This document shows positions 43,975-51,953 of a stretch of DNA of 64,000 bases, piece by piece. Below the pieces are notes generated by a model that was given only the letters and a program-made list of their open reading frames with translations, made no database searches and was not told where the DNA came from. Numbering within the stretch: position 1 is the stretch's first letter; the number at the start of each line of letters is the position of its first letter. This DNA is from Lachnospiraceae bacterium. Its GTDB lineage: Bacteria > Bacillota > Clostridia > Lachnospirales > Lachnospiraceae. The position numbers were made by a program, and so were the translations under genes. The stretch is taken from positions 50,253 to 114,252 of the forward strand of contig JAKSPO010000005.1 of the NCBI GenBank assembly GCA_024404675.1. Reading direction: 5' to 3'.

Positions 43975-46900
43975 TTACACCTCGCTGATAACAGTAAGTG
44001 TACTGCCGTCCTTGGTTTTCTTTACATGAATCTGCTGCGGGATACTATTGGCAAGCTCCTCTCTGTGGCTGATAATACCGACAAGCTTGTTGCTTCCGGA
44101 GAGCTTTGCGAGCGTATCCATTGCATTCTCAATAGACTTCCTGTCAAGCGTACCGAAGCCCTCATCCACGAAAAGTGCATCCATCTGCACACCACCGCGA
44201 TGGGAAGCAATGGTATCGGAAAGACCAAGTGCAAGGCTGAGCGATGCCTTAAAGCTTTCTCCGCCGGACAGATTTCCGACCGGTCTACTCTTACCGGTAT
44301 GACGGTCGAATACCTCAAGTGCGAGGAAGGTATTGCTCTGCTTTCCTAAGCCTCCCTCCTGCCGGCGCAATTCAAACTGGTTATCACTCATAGGACCGAG
44401 TCGCCTGTTCGCAGCCTGCAAAATACCATCAAAGCCTGCAGCCTGCACATATTGCTCAAAGGTAAGCTTGCCTGCCTTCGTAGTACCGTGAACGAGACTG
44501 TACAGCCTGTGAACACGGGTACTCTCTTCAATAACCTTCTCACTGACCTTCTTCTGCCTAAGGATATCCGTCAGATACTTTCGGTTATTCTCCTGTCTGG
44601 CCTGAATCACATTGACCGCTCTTAGCTTCTCCTCAGTCGTAAGCTTCTGTGCCGCACATGCTTCCCGAAGAGTTGTCAGCTCAACTCTCTCCTTCCCCTC
44701 TGCCTCCGTATAGGCCTGCGAGAGCTGTGCCTTATTCGTTTCCACAGCAATCTGATACTCCTGAAGTCTTGCCTCCGCTTTCCGAAGCTCCTCTTCCGAA
44801 ACGAATGCCTCCATAAGCTCTGAAAGGGAAGCAAATCCCTTGCTCCGGTAAGCCTCCGTAAGCACTTCATCTGCATGCGTAAGTGCTACCTTAAGCTTCT
44901 TAATCTCATCCTCCAGCGCCTTCACAAGTGCCTCTTTGGAATGGAATCGGAGTTCCGCATTCTGCTTCTCCTCCTGTGCCTTCACTATCGCTTTCTGAAT
45001 AATGTCCGCTTCATCCTTAAGCTTCCGATATGCTGCCCGGGCTTCCTCTATGTCCGAATACTCAAGCTTCTGCATCGAATCAAGGCTTCCCTTCGTCTCG
45101 GAAAGAACAGTCTGATTATTGTCACGCTTCTCTCGAAGCTCTGTAATGCGTTGCTCTTCCTGCGCTACTTCCTCGCTAAGTTTCTTCCGCTCCTCCGAAG
45201 CGGTTTGGTGCATAGAAGCCTCACGTCTGTAACGACTCTGCAGCTCCTGATTACCGGAACGCTTCTCTATGATCAGCTTCTGCCCGTTAGTAAGCGCCTC
45301 TGCCAGTTCTTCAATCGTAAGCCCGGTAGTATCAAGTGCAATCGGCTGTGTTTCTAAAAGGTCCTGCATCCTTGTCCGGATAGCTTCTTCCTTCTCCTTC
45401 TCCACTTCATTCTTGCCGGTAGCATCCGAAGCTGCAGCATCCTTAAGGGCTCGCTTCGCCTCGGCCTTCTCCTTCGCTTCCTTCACAAAGTCCTCAGAGA
45501 CATGATCCTCCGGTAACTTCGCAGGCTCCGGATGATGCGTTGAACCACACACCGGACACTTTGCCCCCTCCGTTAAGCCGGAAGCAAGAATTCCCGCACG
45601 GCAGCACTCAAGCCTCCGCTCTAGCTCTTTGTAAAGAGAATCCGCGGCATCAAAATCCTTCTGCGTAGCCATAAGCTTGTCTCTTGCAGTCTTCGCTGCA
45701 CTGACTGCCTTACGGTAGGAAGGAAGCTCGGTTTTAAGCACCTTATCGATACTTTCGAAAAGCTCCCGAAGCTTCTCTCCCTCATGCTCTGCCTGCACAT
45801 ATGCCTTCTCGGCATTCTGATACTGTTCCACCGTGCTTTCGCACTGCTTGATGCGTTCCTTACGCTCTGCAATGCTATCCGTGAGCTTCTGCAGAGAATC
45901 CTGCAGCTGCTTCTGCTTTCTAAGACTCTCTTCATACTGCAGCTTCAGCTTCTCACGCTCCTCGTATTTCGGAAGCTCGTTCTCAAGCTTTGCCATTATG
46001 AGACGACAGCTCTCCTCTCTCGGCTTCTTCTCCTCGGCTTTAGAAAGCAAAGCCTCAGCCTGCTCCTGCAGCTTAGCTGCCTGCTGAAGCATGTCGGATT
46101 CTCGCTGCAGGCTTTCGGACTTCTCCGTCAGCTCACGCTCCACACGATTCACCTCTATGTATGCAGGCTTTAATTCTCTGACTGCAATCTGACGCCTCGT
46201 AAGAAGTTCCTTCTCCGAAACCATCGCTTCGCTTCTTGCCGAAAGTTCCGCCTTCTTCTCCTCAAGTCTTCCGATACGGTCAAAAAGAGCGTTCACATCC
46301 TCTCCATGGTTTAGCTGCTCCTGAAGCTTTTGAAGCTTCTGTGCCTCGTTCGCATGCACCTCTTGTGCGAAAACCGCAGCAGACTCATCCGACTGCATCA
46401 CCCGTCCGATAATCTCCTCAACCTTATCAAGAATCGGGATAACACCGTCCTCTCCGGAAGCAAGCTTCTGAAGCTCTGCAAGCGACTTCGCGTTCTCATC
46501 GTCTTCGCCGCAGGTGACTCCCTGAAAATACTGGCGTATACTCAGATCGATGTTCTCATTCTCCCGCTTTAAAGAGTCCTCCTTCTCCTTCAGCTTTGCC
46601 TCGATCGTCTGATAAGGCTGGGTCTGAAAGATGTTTCTGAGAATAGTCGTTCGCGTTTCCGTGGAGGCGTTCAGAAGATCCCAGAATTCCCCCTGTGCAA
46701 TCATCGCAACCTGCTTAAACTGCTTTGCATTCAGCTTCAAAAGCTCTTCAATCTTATCATTGACCTGCTTAATCTTTTCAATCGGCGGCTTCCCCTCTTC
46801 CGTAAGAACAGCGGTCTCCGCATATTCCTTAAGGCCTTCTCCGCGTTGCTTCTTACGAGTCTGCAGAGGCGTCCGGCGAATGGTGTAGCTCCTTCCCTGA

Positions 46901-47154
46901 TGCGTAAAGCTAAGCTCCACAAAGCTTTCTGTTGTGATATCCGCATACTCACTCTGCAGATGTTCCTTCACTCTGTGGCTTCCGCTAGCCTGTCCGTAAA
47001 GCGCATAGCTGATGGCATCAAAAATAGTGGTCTTGCCCGCACCGGTGTCGCCACCGATGAGGAAAAGTCCCTTCTCGGAGAATTTCGTAAAATCAACAGA
47101 AACCTCTTTGGCATAAGGGCCAAAGGCACACATCACAAGATTAATCGGCTTCAT
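43975..47154 (-). CDS. sbcC: SbcC nuclease complex ATPase (Rad50-like)
   Basis: SMC-like ATPase subunit of the SbcCD exonuclease that cuts hairpins and processes DNA ends, 1059 aa. Walker A IGGDTGAGKTTIFDAI is near residue 30. Two very long coiled coils (about 190-500 and 570-850) flank the zinc hook CPVCG near 533. The signature LSGGESFKASLSLALGLS and Walker B DALFVDEGFGTLD stand near 965-1010. The ATG at 47154 lies inside the 3' end of sbcD (14-base overlap) and is the first that fits the family start MKPINLVM; an upstream start would add nine residues. It is translated together with sbcD. Confidence 0.95.
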   Translation of the reverse strand: MKPINLVMCAFGPYAKEVSVDFTKFSEKGLFLIGGDTGAGKTTIFDAISYALYGQASGSHRVKEHLQSEYADITTESFVELSFTHQGRSYTIRRTPLQTRKKQRGEGLKEYAETAVLTEEGKPPIEKIKQVNDKIEELLKLNAKQFKQVAMIAQGEFWDLLNASTETRTTILRNIFQTQPYQTIEAKLKEKEDSLKRENENIDLSIRQYFQGVTCGEDDENAKSLAELQKLASGEDGVIPILDKVEEIIGRVMQSDESAAVFAQEVHANEAQKLQKLQEQLNHGEDVNALFDRIGRLEEKKAELSARSEAMVSEKELLTRRQIAVRELKPAYIEVNRVERELTEKSESLQRESDMLQQAAKLQEQAEALLSKAEEKKPREESCRLIMAKLENELPKYEEREKLKLQYEESLRKQKQLQDSLQKLTDSIAERKERIKQCESTVEQYQNAEKAYVQAEHEGEKLRELFESIDKVLKTELPSYRKAVSAAKTARDKLMATQKDFDAADSLYKELERRLECCRAGILASGLTEGAKCPVCGSTHHPEPAKLPEDHVSEDFVKEAKEKAEAKRALKDAAASDATGKNEVEKEKEEAIRTRMQDLLETQPIALDTTGLTIEELAEALTNGQKLIIEKRSGNQELQSRYRREASMHQTASEERKKLSEEVAQEEQRITELREKRDNNQTVLSETKGSLDSMQKLEYSDIEEARAAYRKLKDEADIIQKAIVKAQEEKQNAELRFHSKEALVKALEDEIKKLKVALTHADEVLTEAYRSKGFASLSELMEAFVSEEELRKAEARLQEYQIAVETNKAQLSQAYTEAEGKERVELTTLREACAAQKLTTEEKLRAVNVIQARQENNRKYLTDILRQKKVSEKVIEESTRVHRLYSLVHGTTKAGKLTFEQYVQAAGFDGILQAANRRLGPMSDNQFELRRQEGGLGKQSNTFLALEVFDRHTGKSRPVGNLSGGESFKASLSLALGLSDTIASHRGGVQMDALFVDEGFGTLDRKSIENAMDTLAKLSGSNKLVGIISHREELANSIPQQIHVKKTKDGSTLTVISEV

Positions 47155-48298
47155 GGAATACACCTGCCTCTCTCGCCACACTGCGCATAATCACTAACTC
47201 TTCCTCACTGATGTCCTGTCCATAAATCTGCTTATAAAAGTCTGTGAAAAGCTCCTCAAACGGCTTATCCTCGGTGAAACAGGAAATATCGGCCGTCTCT
47301 TTAGCCCTGGTTGTCGAATTATCGTAATCTAAGGCAACCGCATTGGGATAGAAATGCTGCAAGGTTCCCATCACGTCGTTCAGATACTCCTCGTCCCGCA
47401 GCGTCACATAGACATAATCCTCCGGATTCTGAATATTCTTCTCGTCAATGATCTCCTTCCAGTAGCCGGTAATATGGCGCACGTCGCGCTTCGGCGTAAG
47501 CGGCACCAGCTCCACCTGCGTCTCCCCCTTGGCACCGAGAGTGATAATCGGAACAGACTTGTTGTTATATACCTCGGACAGAGAATACTTAAGCGGTGAA
47601 CCGCTGTACCGAATCGTCTCGCGTCCCAACGCCTGCGGCGAATGAATATGTCCGAGTGCAACATAATCAAAGCATTCGAAGCAGTCGGAATCGATTCGCT
47701 CAACCGTTCCGACAGTCTGCACACTCAGTCCCTCCGAGCCGGCCCGGATCGGATCGATTCCCTTCCCGCCGACATACTGGTGCGCCACCAGAACATTGCG
47801 CGAAGAAGGATCGGGCGCTGCCCTGTTGATGACACAGCGAACCGCATCGTTATAATCTTCGATGTCTTCCTCTTCATGATAATGCCGTACCTGTGAAGCC
47901 TTCACAAACGGCAACAGATAGAAATTCACCTCACCGTACGCATCCGTTACGGTATGCTTACAAAGCTCGCCCTCATACTTGGCGGCAATGAAGATATTGT
48001 TGCTTTGAAACAGTCTGCTGCCATAATTCAACCGGTCATCGGAATCATGGTTGCCGCTGATTGCAAAGGTAGACACACCGCAACCCGCCAGCTCCTTCAA
48101 AAAGAAATCTAAAAGGTTGGTTGCAGTCTCACTCGGAACAGCCTTATCATACACATCTCCGGCAATCAGAACCGCGTCCACCTGACGCTCCTTCACAATA
48201 CGAATAATCTCTTTAAGAATATACTCCTGATCGTCATATAAATCATAATCCCCCAGCGACCTTCCCAGATGAAGATCACCCAAATGTAACAGTTTCAT
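47141..48298 (-). CDS. sbcD: SbcD nuclease (Mre11-like)
   Basis: Manganese-dependent nuclease partner of SbcC, 385 aa. All phosphoesterase motifs are present: HLGDLHLGRSLGDY at the N-terminus (family form GDxHxG), LIAGDVYDKAVPS near 45, ISGNHDSDDRLNYG near 80 and VALGHIHSPQ near 218. The C-terminal 110 residues carry the capping domain. The ATG follows CGAGGAGGTATCT. The operon promoter overlaps a LexA-type box, so it is probably induced by DNA damage. Confidence 0.95.
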   Translation of the reverse strand: MKLLHLGDLHLGRSLGDYDLYDDQEYILKEIIRIVKERQVDAVLIAGDVYDKAVPSETATNLLDFFLKELAGCGVSTFAISGNHDSDDRLNYGSRLFQSNNIFIAAKYEGELCKHTVTDAYGEVNFYLLPFVKASQVRHYHEEEDIEDYNDAVRCVINRAAPDPSSRNVLVAHQYVGGKGIDPIRAGSEGLSVQTVGTVERIDSDCFECFDYVALGHIHSPQALGRETIRYSGSPLKYSLSEVYNNKSVPIITLGAKGETQVELVPLTPKRDVRHITGYWKEIIDEKNIQNPEDYVYVTLRDEEYLNDVMGTLQHFYPNAVALDYDNSTTRAKETADISCFTEDKPFEELFTDFYKQIYGQDISEEELVIMRSVAREAGVFHEAD

Positions 48299-48320
48299 AG
48301 ATACCTCCTCGAACGAAATT

Positions 48321-48334
48321 AGAACATTTGTTCG
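48321..48334 (-). promoter_or_regulatory. LexA (SOS) box in the sbcDC promoter
   Basis: CGAACAAATGTTCT on the minus strand fits the Gram-positive LexA/DinR site CGAAC-N4-GTTC at all but one position. It lies immediately downstream of the -10 hexamer, over the expected transcription start, a typical repressor position. Confidence 0.8.
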
Positions 48335-48339
48335 ATTTC

Positions 48340-48368
48340 ATTATACGGTATCCAAACGGAAAATGCAA
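48340..48368 (-). promoter_or_regulatory. Sigma-A-type promoter of sbcDC
   Basis: TTGCAT and a perfect TATAAT on the minus strand with 17-base spacing. Confidence 0.82.
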
Positions 48369-48395
48369 CCCCCATCCGCCTCCCTTTTTCGAAAA

Positions 48396-48437
48396 AAGAA
48401 AAACACCCTGCATAGCGAAAACCATGCAAGGTGTTTT
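48396..48437 (-). terminator. Terminator after the GH43 gene
   Basis: Stem AAACACC-TGCAT/ATGCA-GGTGTTT with small mismatches; on the minus strand it is followed by T-rich sequence. Confidence 0.8.
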
Positions 48438-48466
48438 GTCATTTTCCGTAAAGAATTGAATACAGA

Positions 48467-49390
48467 CTACTCGATACCTTTAACGCCGGAGCACTTGTCG
48501 ATTACATCGATGCTGCCGTCCTCGTTGTAGGTAAACTCCGCAACGCATACGGAACGATGGAACAGGCTGCCGCCCGGAAGCTCGTCGGTATGATAGAAAA
48601 GGTAGGAATGACCCTTGTAGTCGCAGATGCCCGGGTGGTTGGTAAAGCACTTGCCCTCTTCCATCAGAATGCCACCATAAATCCAAGGTCCAGTAGGTGC
48701 TACAGATGTAGAATAACCAAAATGCTCGTTGTGTCCCTTGCCCTCACCGAAGGCTGCGAACACCATATAATACAGTCCGTTTCTCTTATAGAACCAAGGA
48801 CCCTCACCGTAAGTCGTGCCGGTCATGTGACCGCCCTTACCAAAGGACTCCGGGGTCATCGGAATCTTCACAACGCCAACCTCTTCGTTGATTGAAATCA
48901 TATCCTCGTTCAGAAGCACGTAGCGAAGCTCGGGATTACCGAAGTAGAGATATGCCTGGCCGTCGTCATCGATGAATACGGTCGGGTCGATATCGTTCCA
49001 GTCACCTTCGTCCACAAGCGGGTAGCCAAGATCGGTGAACGGTCCCGTCGGGGAATCGGATACACCGACTGCAATTGCCATACCGCCGTCCTTCTTGTGA
49101 ACGGGGCAATAGAGATAGAATTTGCCGTTTCTGGCAACACACTGCGGTGCCCAGGCACGGTCATCCGCCCAGCTGATATCATCTAAGGAGAAGATCTTTC
49201 CGTGGTCGGTCCAGTTCACCATATCGGTCGTTGAAAAGCAGCGCCAGTCGAACATGGTATAAAAGTCATTGATCAGAACATCCTCATCGTGCGTGGTGTA
49301 AAGATACAATGTATCTCCGTAAACCATCGGTGCGGGGTCTGCCGTATAAATATTCGTGATAATCGGGTTTTTACTCATGAAATCTGCCAT
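48467..49390 (-). CDS. Glycoside hydrolase family 43 enzyme
   Basis: A 307-aa single-domain five-bladed propeller glycosidase without signal peptide. The three family carboxylates are visible: general base in IYTADPAPMVYGDTLYLY near 18, pKa-modulating Asp in NDIDPTVFIDDDGQAYLYFG near 135 and general acid in YGEGPWFYKRNGLYYMVF near 198. GH43 enzymes release arabinose or xylose from arabinoxylan or arabinan oligosaccharides; the exact activity cannot be decided. Being cytoplasmic, it probably trims imported oligosaccharides. GGAGGTGAGCAA before the first ATG supports this start rather than the ATG four codons later. Confidence 0.9.
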   Translation of the reverse strand: MADFMSKNPIITNIYTADPAPMVYGDTLYLYTTHDEDVLINDFYTMFDWRCFSTTDMVNWTDHGKIFSLDDISWADDRAWAPQCVARNGKFYLYCPVHKKDGGMAIAVGVSDSPTGPFTDLGYPLVDEGDWNDIDPTVFIDDDGQAYLYFGNPELRYVLLNEDMISINEEVGVVKIPMTPESFGKGGHMTGTTYGEGPWFYKRNGLYYMVFAAFGEGKGHNEHFGYSTSVAPTGPWIYGGILMEEGKCFTNHPGICDYKGHSYLFYHTDELPGGSLFHRSVCVAEFTYNEDGSIDVIDKCSGVKGIE

Positions 49391-49456
49391 TTGCTCACCT
49401 CCGTGAAATACTCCGTTCAGTATAGCAGAAAAAACCTCTTTTGTATAGGCTTTTCC

Positions 49457-49975
49457 TTACATCAGATCGGTTACCTGGCTGTCATAGCTGTAGGTATGTT
49501 GTGCCTTCGAGGCTACGGGACGTCCTGCCGCAATCGCTACGCGGAAGCTGTAGCCCTCAGGAATACCGAGTGCCTCACGATAATACTCCTTGCGCGCACC
49601 GTTCACGATATGCTCGATGCAGCCGATAATAACACTGCCGAGGCCAAGACCGATTGCACCGAGATGAATATTCTCCACAGCGATTCCGGCGTCAACCGAA
49701 GTCCACGAAAAGTCATCCTTACCGCTGATCAGAATAAATGTAGGCGCACCGTACAGATATCCGAGCGGATTTGCGGGATTCAGCTCCTTGCCGATTTCTT
49801 CGGCCAAAGCACCTTTACCGTCAATGATTGTAAAATGAAGCTCCTGCTCGTTGCGCGCCGTCGGTGCCTTCAGACCGAACTCCACCAAAGCAGTATTCTG
49901 CTCAGCGCTCAAGGGCTCGTCGGCATAGCCGCGGATAGAGCTTCTTTCGTTAATTGCTGCAAATAAATCCTTCAT
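49457..49975 (-). CDS. Nitroreductase family protein (FMN-dependent)
   Basis: A 172-aa flavin oxidoreductase. The nitroreductase fold marks are AAINERSSIRGYADEPLS at the N-terminus (FMN phosphate contacts from RSS-R), APTARNEQELHFTII near 38, AGIAVENIHLGAIGLGLGSVIIG near 93 and IPEGYSFRVAIAAGRP near 135. Substrate unknown; quinones, nitro compounds or reduced flavins are usual. The ATG follows AGGAGATATT; an in-frame start 40 codons upstream would overlap a small coding region on the same strand and is rejected. It closes the esterase operon. Confidence 0.88.
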   Translation of the reverse strand: MKDLFAAINERSSIRGYADEPLSAEQNTALVEFGLKAPTARNEQELHFTIIDGKGALAEEIGKELNPANPLGYLYGAPTFILISGKDDFSWTSVDAGIAVENIHLGAIGLGLGSVIIGCIEHIVNGARKEYYREALGIPEGYSFRVAIAAGRPVASKAQHTYSYDSQVTDLM

Positions 49976-50013
49976 AACAATATCTCCTGAAAATATATAT
50001 TTTTTAAGTTTTT

Positions 50014-50142
50014 TCAAAATCGAAAGATAAAGCTGTTTCGTCCGCCGCGTGCACTTAAAATGATGCCGACAACAGCCGATACGATAACGATGCATTTCAG
50101 TACATAGGAATAGAGCAACCCCTGCTTATTCTCTTCACGCAT
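50014..50142 (-). CDS. Small single-pass membrane protein (42 aa)
   Basis: A very short gene between two nitroreductase genes. It has a strong ribosome site (AAAGGAGCAAGGTT before ATG) and a clean 42-codon frame ending in TGA. The peptide begins MREENKQGLLYSYVLK, carries one hydrophobic helix (CIVIVSAVVGIILSA) and ends with a basic, aromatic tail (RGGRNSFIFRF). It lies 39 bases after one gene and 38 before the next, in line with a shared transcript. Function unknown; a small membrane protein tied to the reductases is an inference from position. I recognise no family. Confidence 0.65.
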   Translation of the reverse strand: MREENKQGLLYSYVLKCIVIVSAVVGIILSARGGRNSFIFRF

Positions 50143-50181
50143 AACCTTGCTCCTTTCACATAGCATAAAGCCAATGCCCTG

Positions 50182-50775
50182 CTACTCGATATATGTCACC
50201 GGATTGCCCGTTCGCTCAAGTGGCGTACGTACGGGAAGTCCGTCCTTCGTATCCGCATAGCCAACTGCCAGAGCACCATATACCCTTTCTTCGGGAAGCA
50301 TACCAAGCTCGTAAAGCTTACTAAGGAGCTTCTCATTCTCATTAAGCCACCTTAACTGGTTGATATAGCAGCTTCCGAGATCAAGCGCGTTAGCGGCAAT
50401 CATCATGTTCTCAAGAGCACAGGCACAGTCTGCCATATTGTTTCCGTAATCCTTTTGGTTCGCGGTAATAATCAGAACAGGTGCCTCATAATCATACAGA
50501 TATCGTTCCGTTTTCGAAGCACGGATGGCATGGGCGAACGAGCGGTACATCCCGGGCGTCTCCTCCATCACGGAGAATTCTTCCTTCACGATGCGCTCTA
50601 GCTCGGCAAGTATCTCGCGATTGGTAATCACGATAAAATGTGTCGTCTGCGAGTTGCCGCCGCTCGGTGCATGTCGCCCTGCCGTAAGAATCTGCTCAAG
50701 GCATTCTCTTGCGGGCAACTTCCCTGTAAAACGTCTCGTACTGCGTCTTGTGATGATCGCTTCCGTTGCTTCCAT
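50182..50775 (-). CDS. Nitroreductase family protein
   Basis: A 197-aa FMN-dependent reductase of the same superfamily as its neighbour but clearly not a recent copy. Marks: AIITRRSTRRFTGKLP at the N-terminus, AGRHAPSGGNSQTTHFIVI near 35, NMADCACALENMMIAANALDLGSCYIN near 115 and EERVYGALAVGYAD near 165. Substrate unknown. The ATG after GTGAGGAATATC is used; a start 12 codons upstream would overlap the esterase gene. It follows the esterase stop by 14 bases. Confidence 0.88.
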   Translation of the reverse strand: MEATEAIITRRSTRRFTGKLPARECLEQILTAGRHAPSGGNSQTTHFIVITNREILAELERIVKEEFSVMEETPGMYRSFAHAIRASKTERYLYDYEAPVLIITANQKDYGNNMADCACALENMMIAANALDLGSCYINQLRWLNENEKLLSKLYELGMLPEERVYGALAVGYADTKDGLPVRTPLERTGNPVTYIE

Positions 50776-50789
50776 CCGATATTCCTCAC

Positions 50790-51719
50790 TTATTTTGCGA
50801 GCGCCACACATCTTAGAAGATTGAAAATGCCGCTCATAATAGCCTGGTTGTCGTGATCGGCCTCCGGCACCTCATACCAAAGGTGCTCCGTTCCATTTGC
50901 CGTAAATTCGTTATGGTACTGCATAGGATACGTACCGACGACGGAATCCCTGCTGCCACAGCAGATAAGAAAGCGCTCCGGAATTACCGCATCCTTAGAA
51001 AAGCGCATCTCTTCCTGCGTAAGCACGCCAGGGTGCTCCATGAAGCGGTCCCTCGTTTTCAGAATACCCGGTGCCGCAGAAATCGAGCATACGTAGCCAA
51101 AAAGCTCCGGTCTCATAAGGGTAATATAAATCGTCTCGCGGCCACCCATGGAAAAGCCTGCAAGATAAGTATTCTCTCTGCCGGTTTTCACCGCAAAGCT
51201 CTTCTCGATATAGGGCATCAGATCCTGCGTCAGGTCATTGATAAAATTATCATACGGCTCGCATGCCTCAGCGGTAAAGCCGGGCTGCATATTCGGATCA
51301 GTCGCCGCAAACATATTCGGACAGACAACGATTGTCTCTTCAATCAATCCGTCTGCTGCCATATTGCCAACAATCTCTTTAAGACAATTGCTCGGATCCT
51401 GTGAGAAGGAATACTCGTTTCCGAAGATACCGTGCAGAAGATACAGAACCGGATACCTTTTCTTCTCACTGTATCCGGGCGGAAGCAGTACATTGACGCC
51501 CCGCTCTAGCCCGCAAGTTACCGAATAGTAAGTGCTGTGAGCAAAGCTTCCGTACGAGGCACCCTCTCTTGCCTTCATAAAGCACGCCGGGCAACGCGTC
51601 TCTACCGCCTCAGAAAGCACATATGCCTCTTCGCTGTTAGCTGCCCCCTCCGAAGAAACACCGCCGGCAAATGCCTGCTTTTCCTCTTCTGTCATCGAAT
51701 TCATCGTATAATCACTCAT
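50790..51719 (-). CDS. Esterase, CE1/esterase D-like alpha/beta hydrolase
   Basis: A 309-aa hydrolase without signal peptide. The nucleophile elbow is GFSMGG near residue 190, preceded by GVNVLLPPGYSEKKRYPVLYLLHGIFGNE near 75-105, which supplies the oxyanion hole; the acid may be the Asp in CCGSRDSVV near 255 and the histidine that in EADHDNQAI near 288. The arrangement matches feruloyl or acetylxylan esterases of carbohydrate esterase family 1. Located in the same stretch as GH43, GH27 and GH5 genes, it may deacylate xylan fragments in the cytoplasm. The first 55 residues are acidic and outside the family core. The start ATG is at 51719 with a modest ribosome site. Confidence 0.85.
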   Translation of the reverse strand: MSDYTMNSMTEEEKQAFAGGVSSEGAANSEEAYVLSEAVETRCPACFMKAREGASYGSFAHSTYYSVTCGLERGVNVLLPPGYSEKKRYPVLYLLHGIFGNEYSFSQDPSNCLKEIVGNMAADGLIEETIVVCPNMFAATDPNMQPGFTAEACEPYDNFINDLTQDLMPYIEKSFAVKTGRENTYLAGFSMGGRETIYITLMRPELFGYVCSISAAPGILKTRDRFMEHPGVLTQEEMRFSKDAVIPERFLICCGSRDSVVGTYPMQYHNEFTANGTEHLWYEVPEADHDNQAIMSGIFNLLRCVALAK

Positions 51720-51740
51720 AACTACACTCCCTCGTTATGC

Positions 51741-51830
51741 TTACATCGGAATAAAAACTGCCCATAAAAGCATTAATAATAATCCAGCAATCCACCCTAC
51801 CGATACAACCATTCTCTTGAATCCTCCCAT
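51741..51830 (-). CDS. Candidate micro-ORF, hydrophobic peptide (23 or 29 aa)
   Basis: In the leader of the esterase gene a short frame encodes MVVSVGWIAGLLLMLLWAV and a few more residues, nearly all hydrophobic. GGGAGG lies ten bases before the ATG at 51812; an in-frame ATG at 51830 would overlap that site. A good promoter 40 bases upstream makes this frame the first in the transcript. It could be a tiny membrane peptide or a leader peptide; evidence beyond the frame and ribosome site is lacking. Confidence 0.4.
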   Translation of the reverse strand: MGGFKRMVVSVGWIAGLLLMLLWAVFIPM

Positions 51831-51870
51831 CTTACTTTATGCAAAAGAATGCACAAATATTTCACCGCTT

Positions 51871-51899
51871 ATTATAACAAAACCAAGCCGTAATTACAA
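51871..51899 (-). promoter_or_regulatory. Sigma-A-type promoter of the esterase-nitroreductase operon
   Basis: TTGTAA at 51894-51899 and perfect TATAAT at 51871-51876 on the minus strand, 17 bases apart, directly beyond the preceding gene's terminator. Confidence 0.8.
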
Positions 51900-51903
51900 C
51901 AGT

Positions 51904-51936
51904 AAAAGGCGGCCGGTATGATGATTACCGACCGCC
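51904..51936 (-). terminator. Terminator after the diguanylate cyclase gene
   Basis: Stem GGCGGCCGGTA/TACCGACCGCC with a seven-base loop and TTTT on the minus strand. Confidence 0.85.
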
Positions 51937-51953
51937 CGAATATGCTTTTTTCA

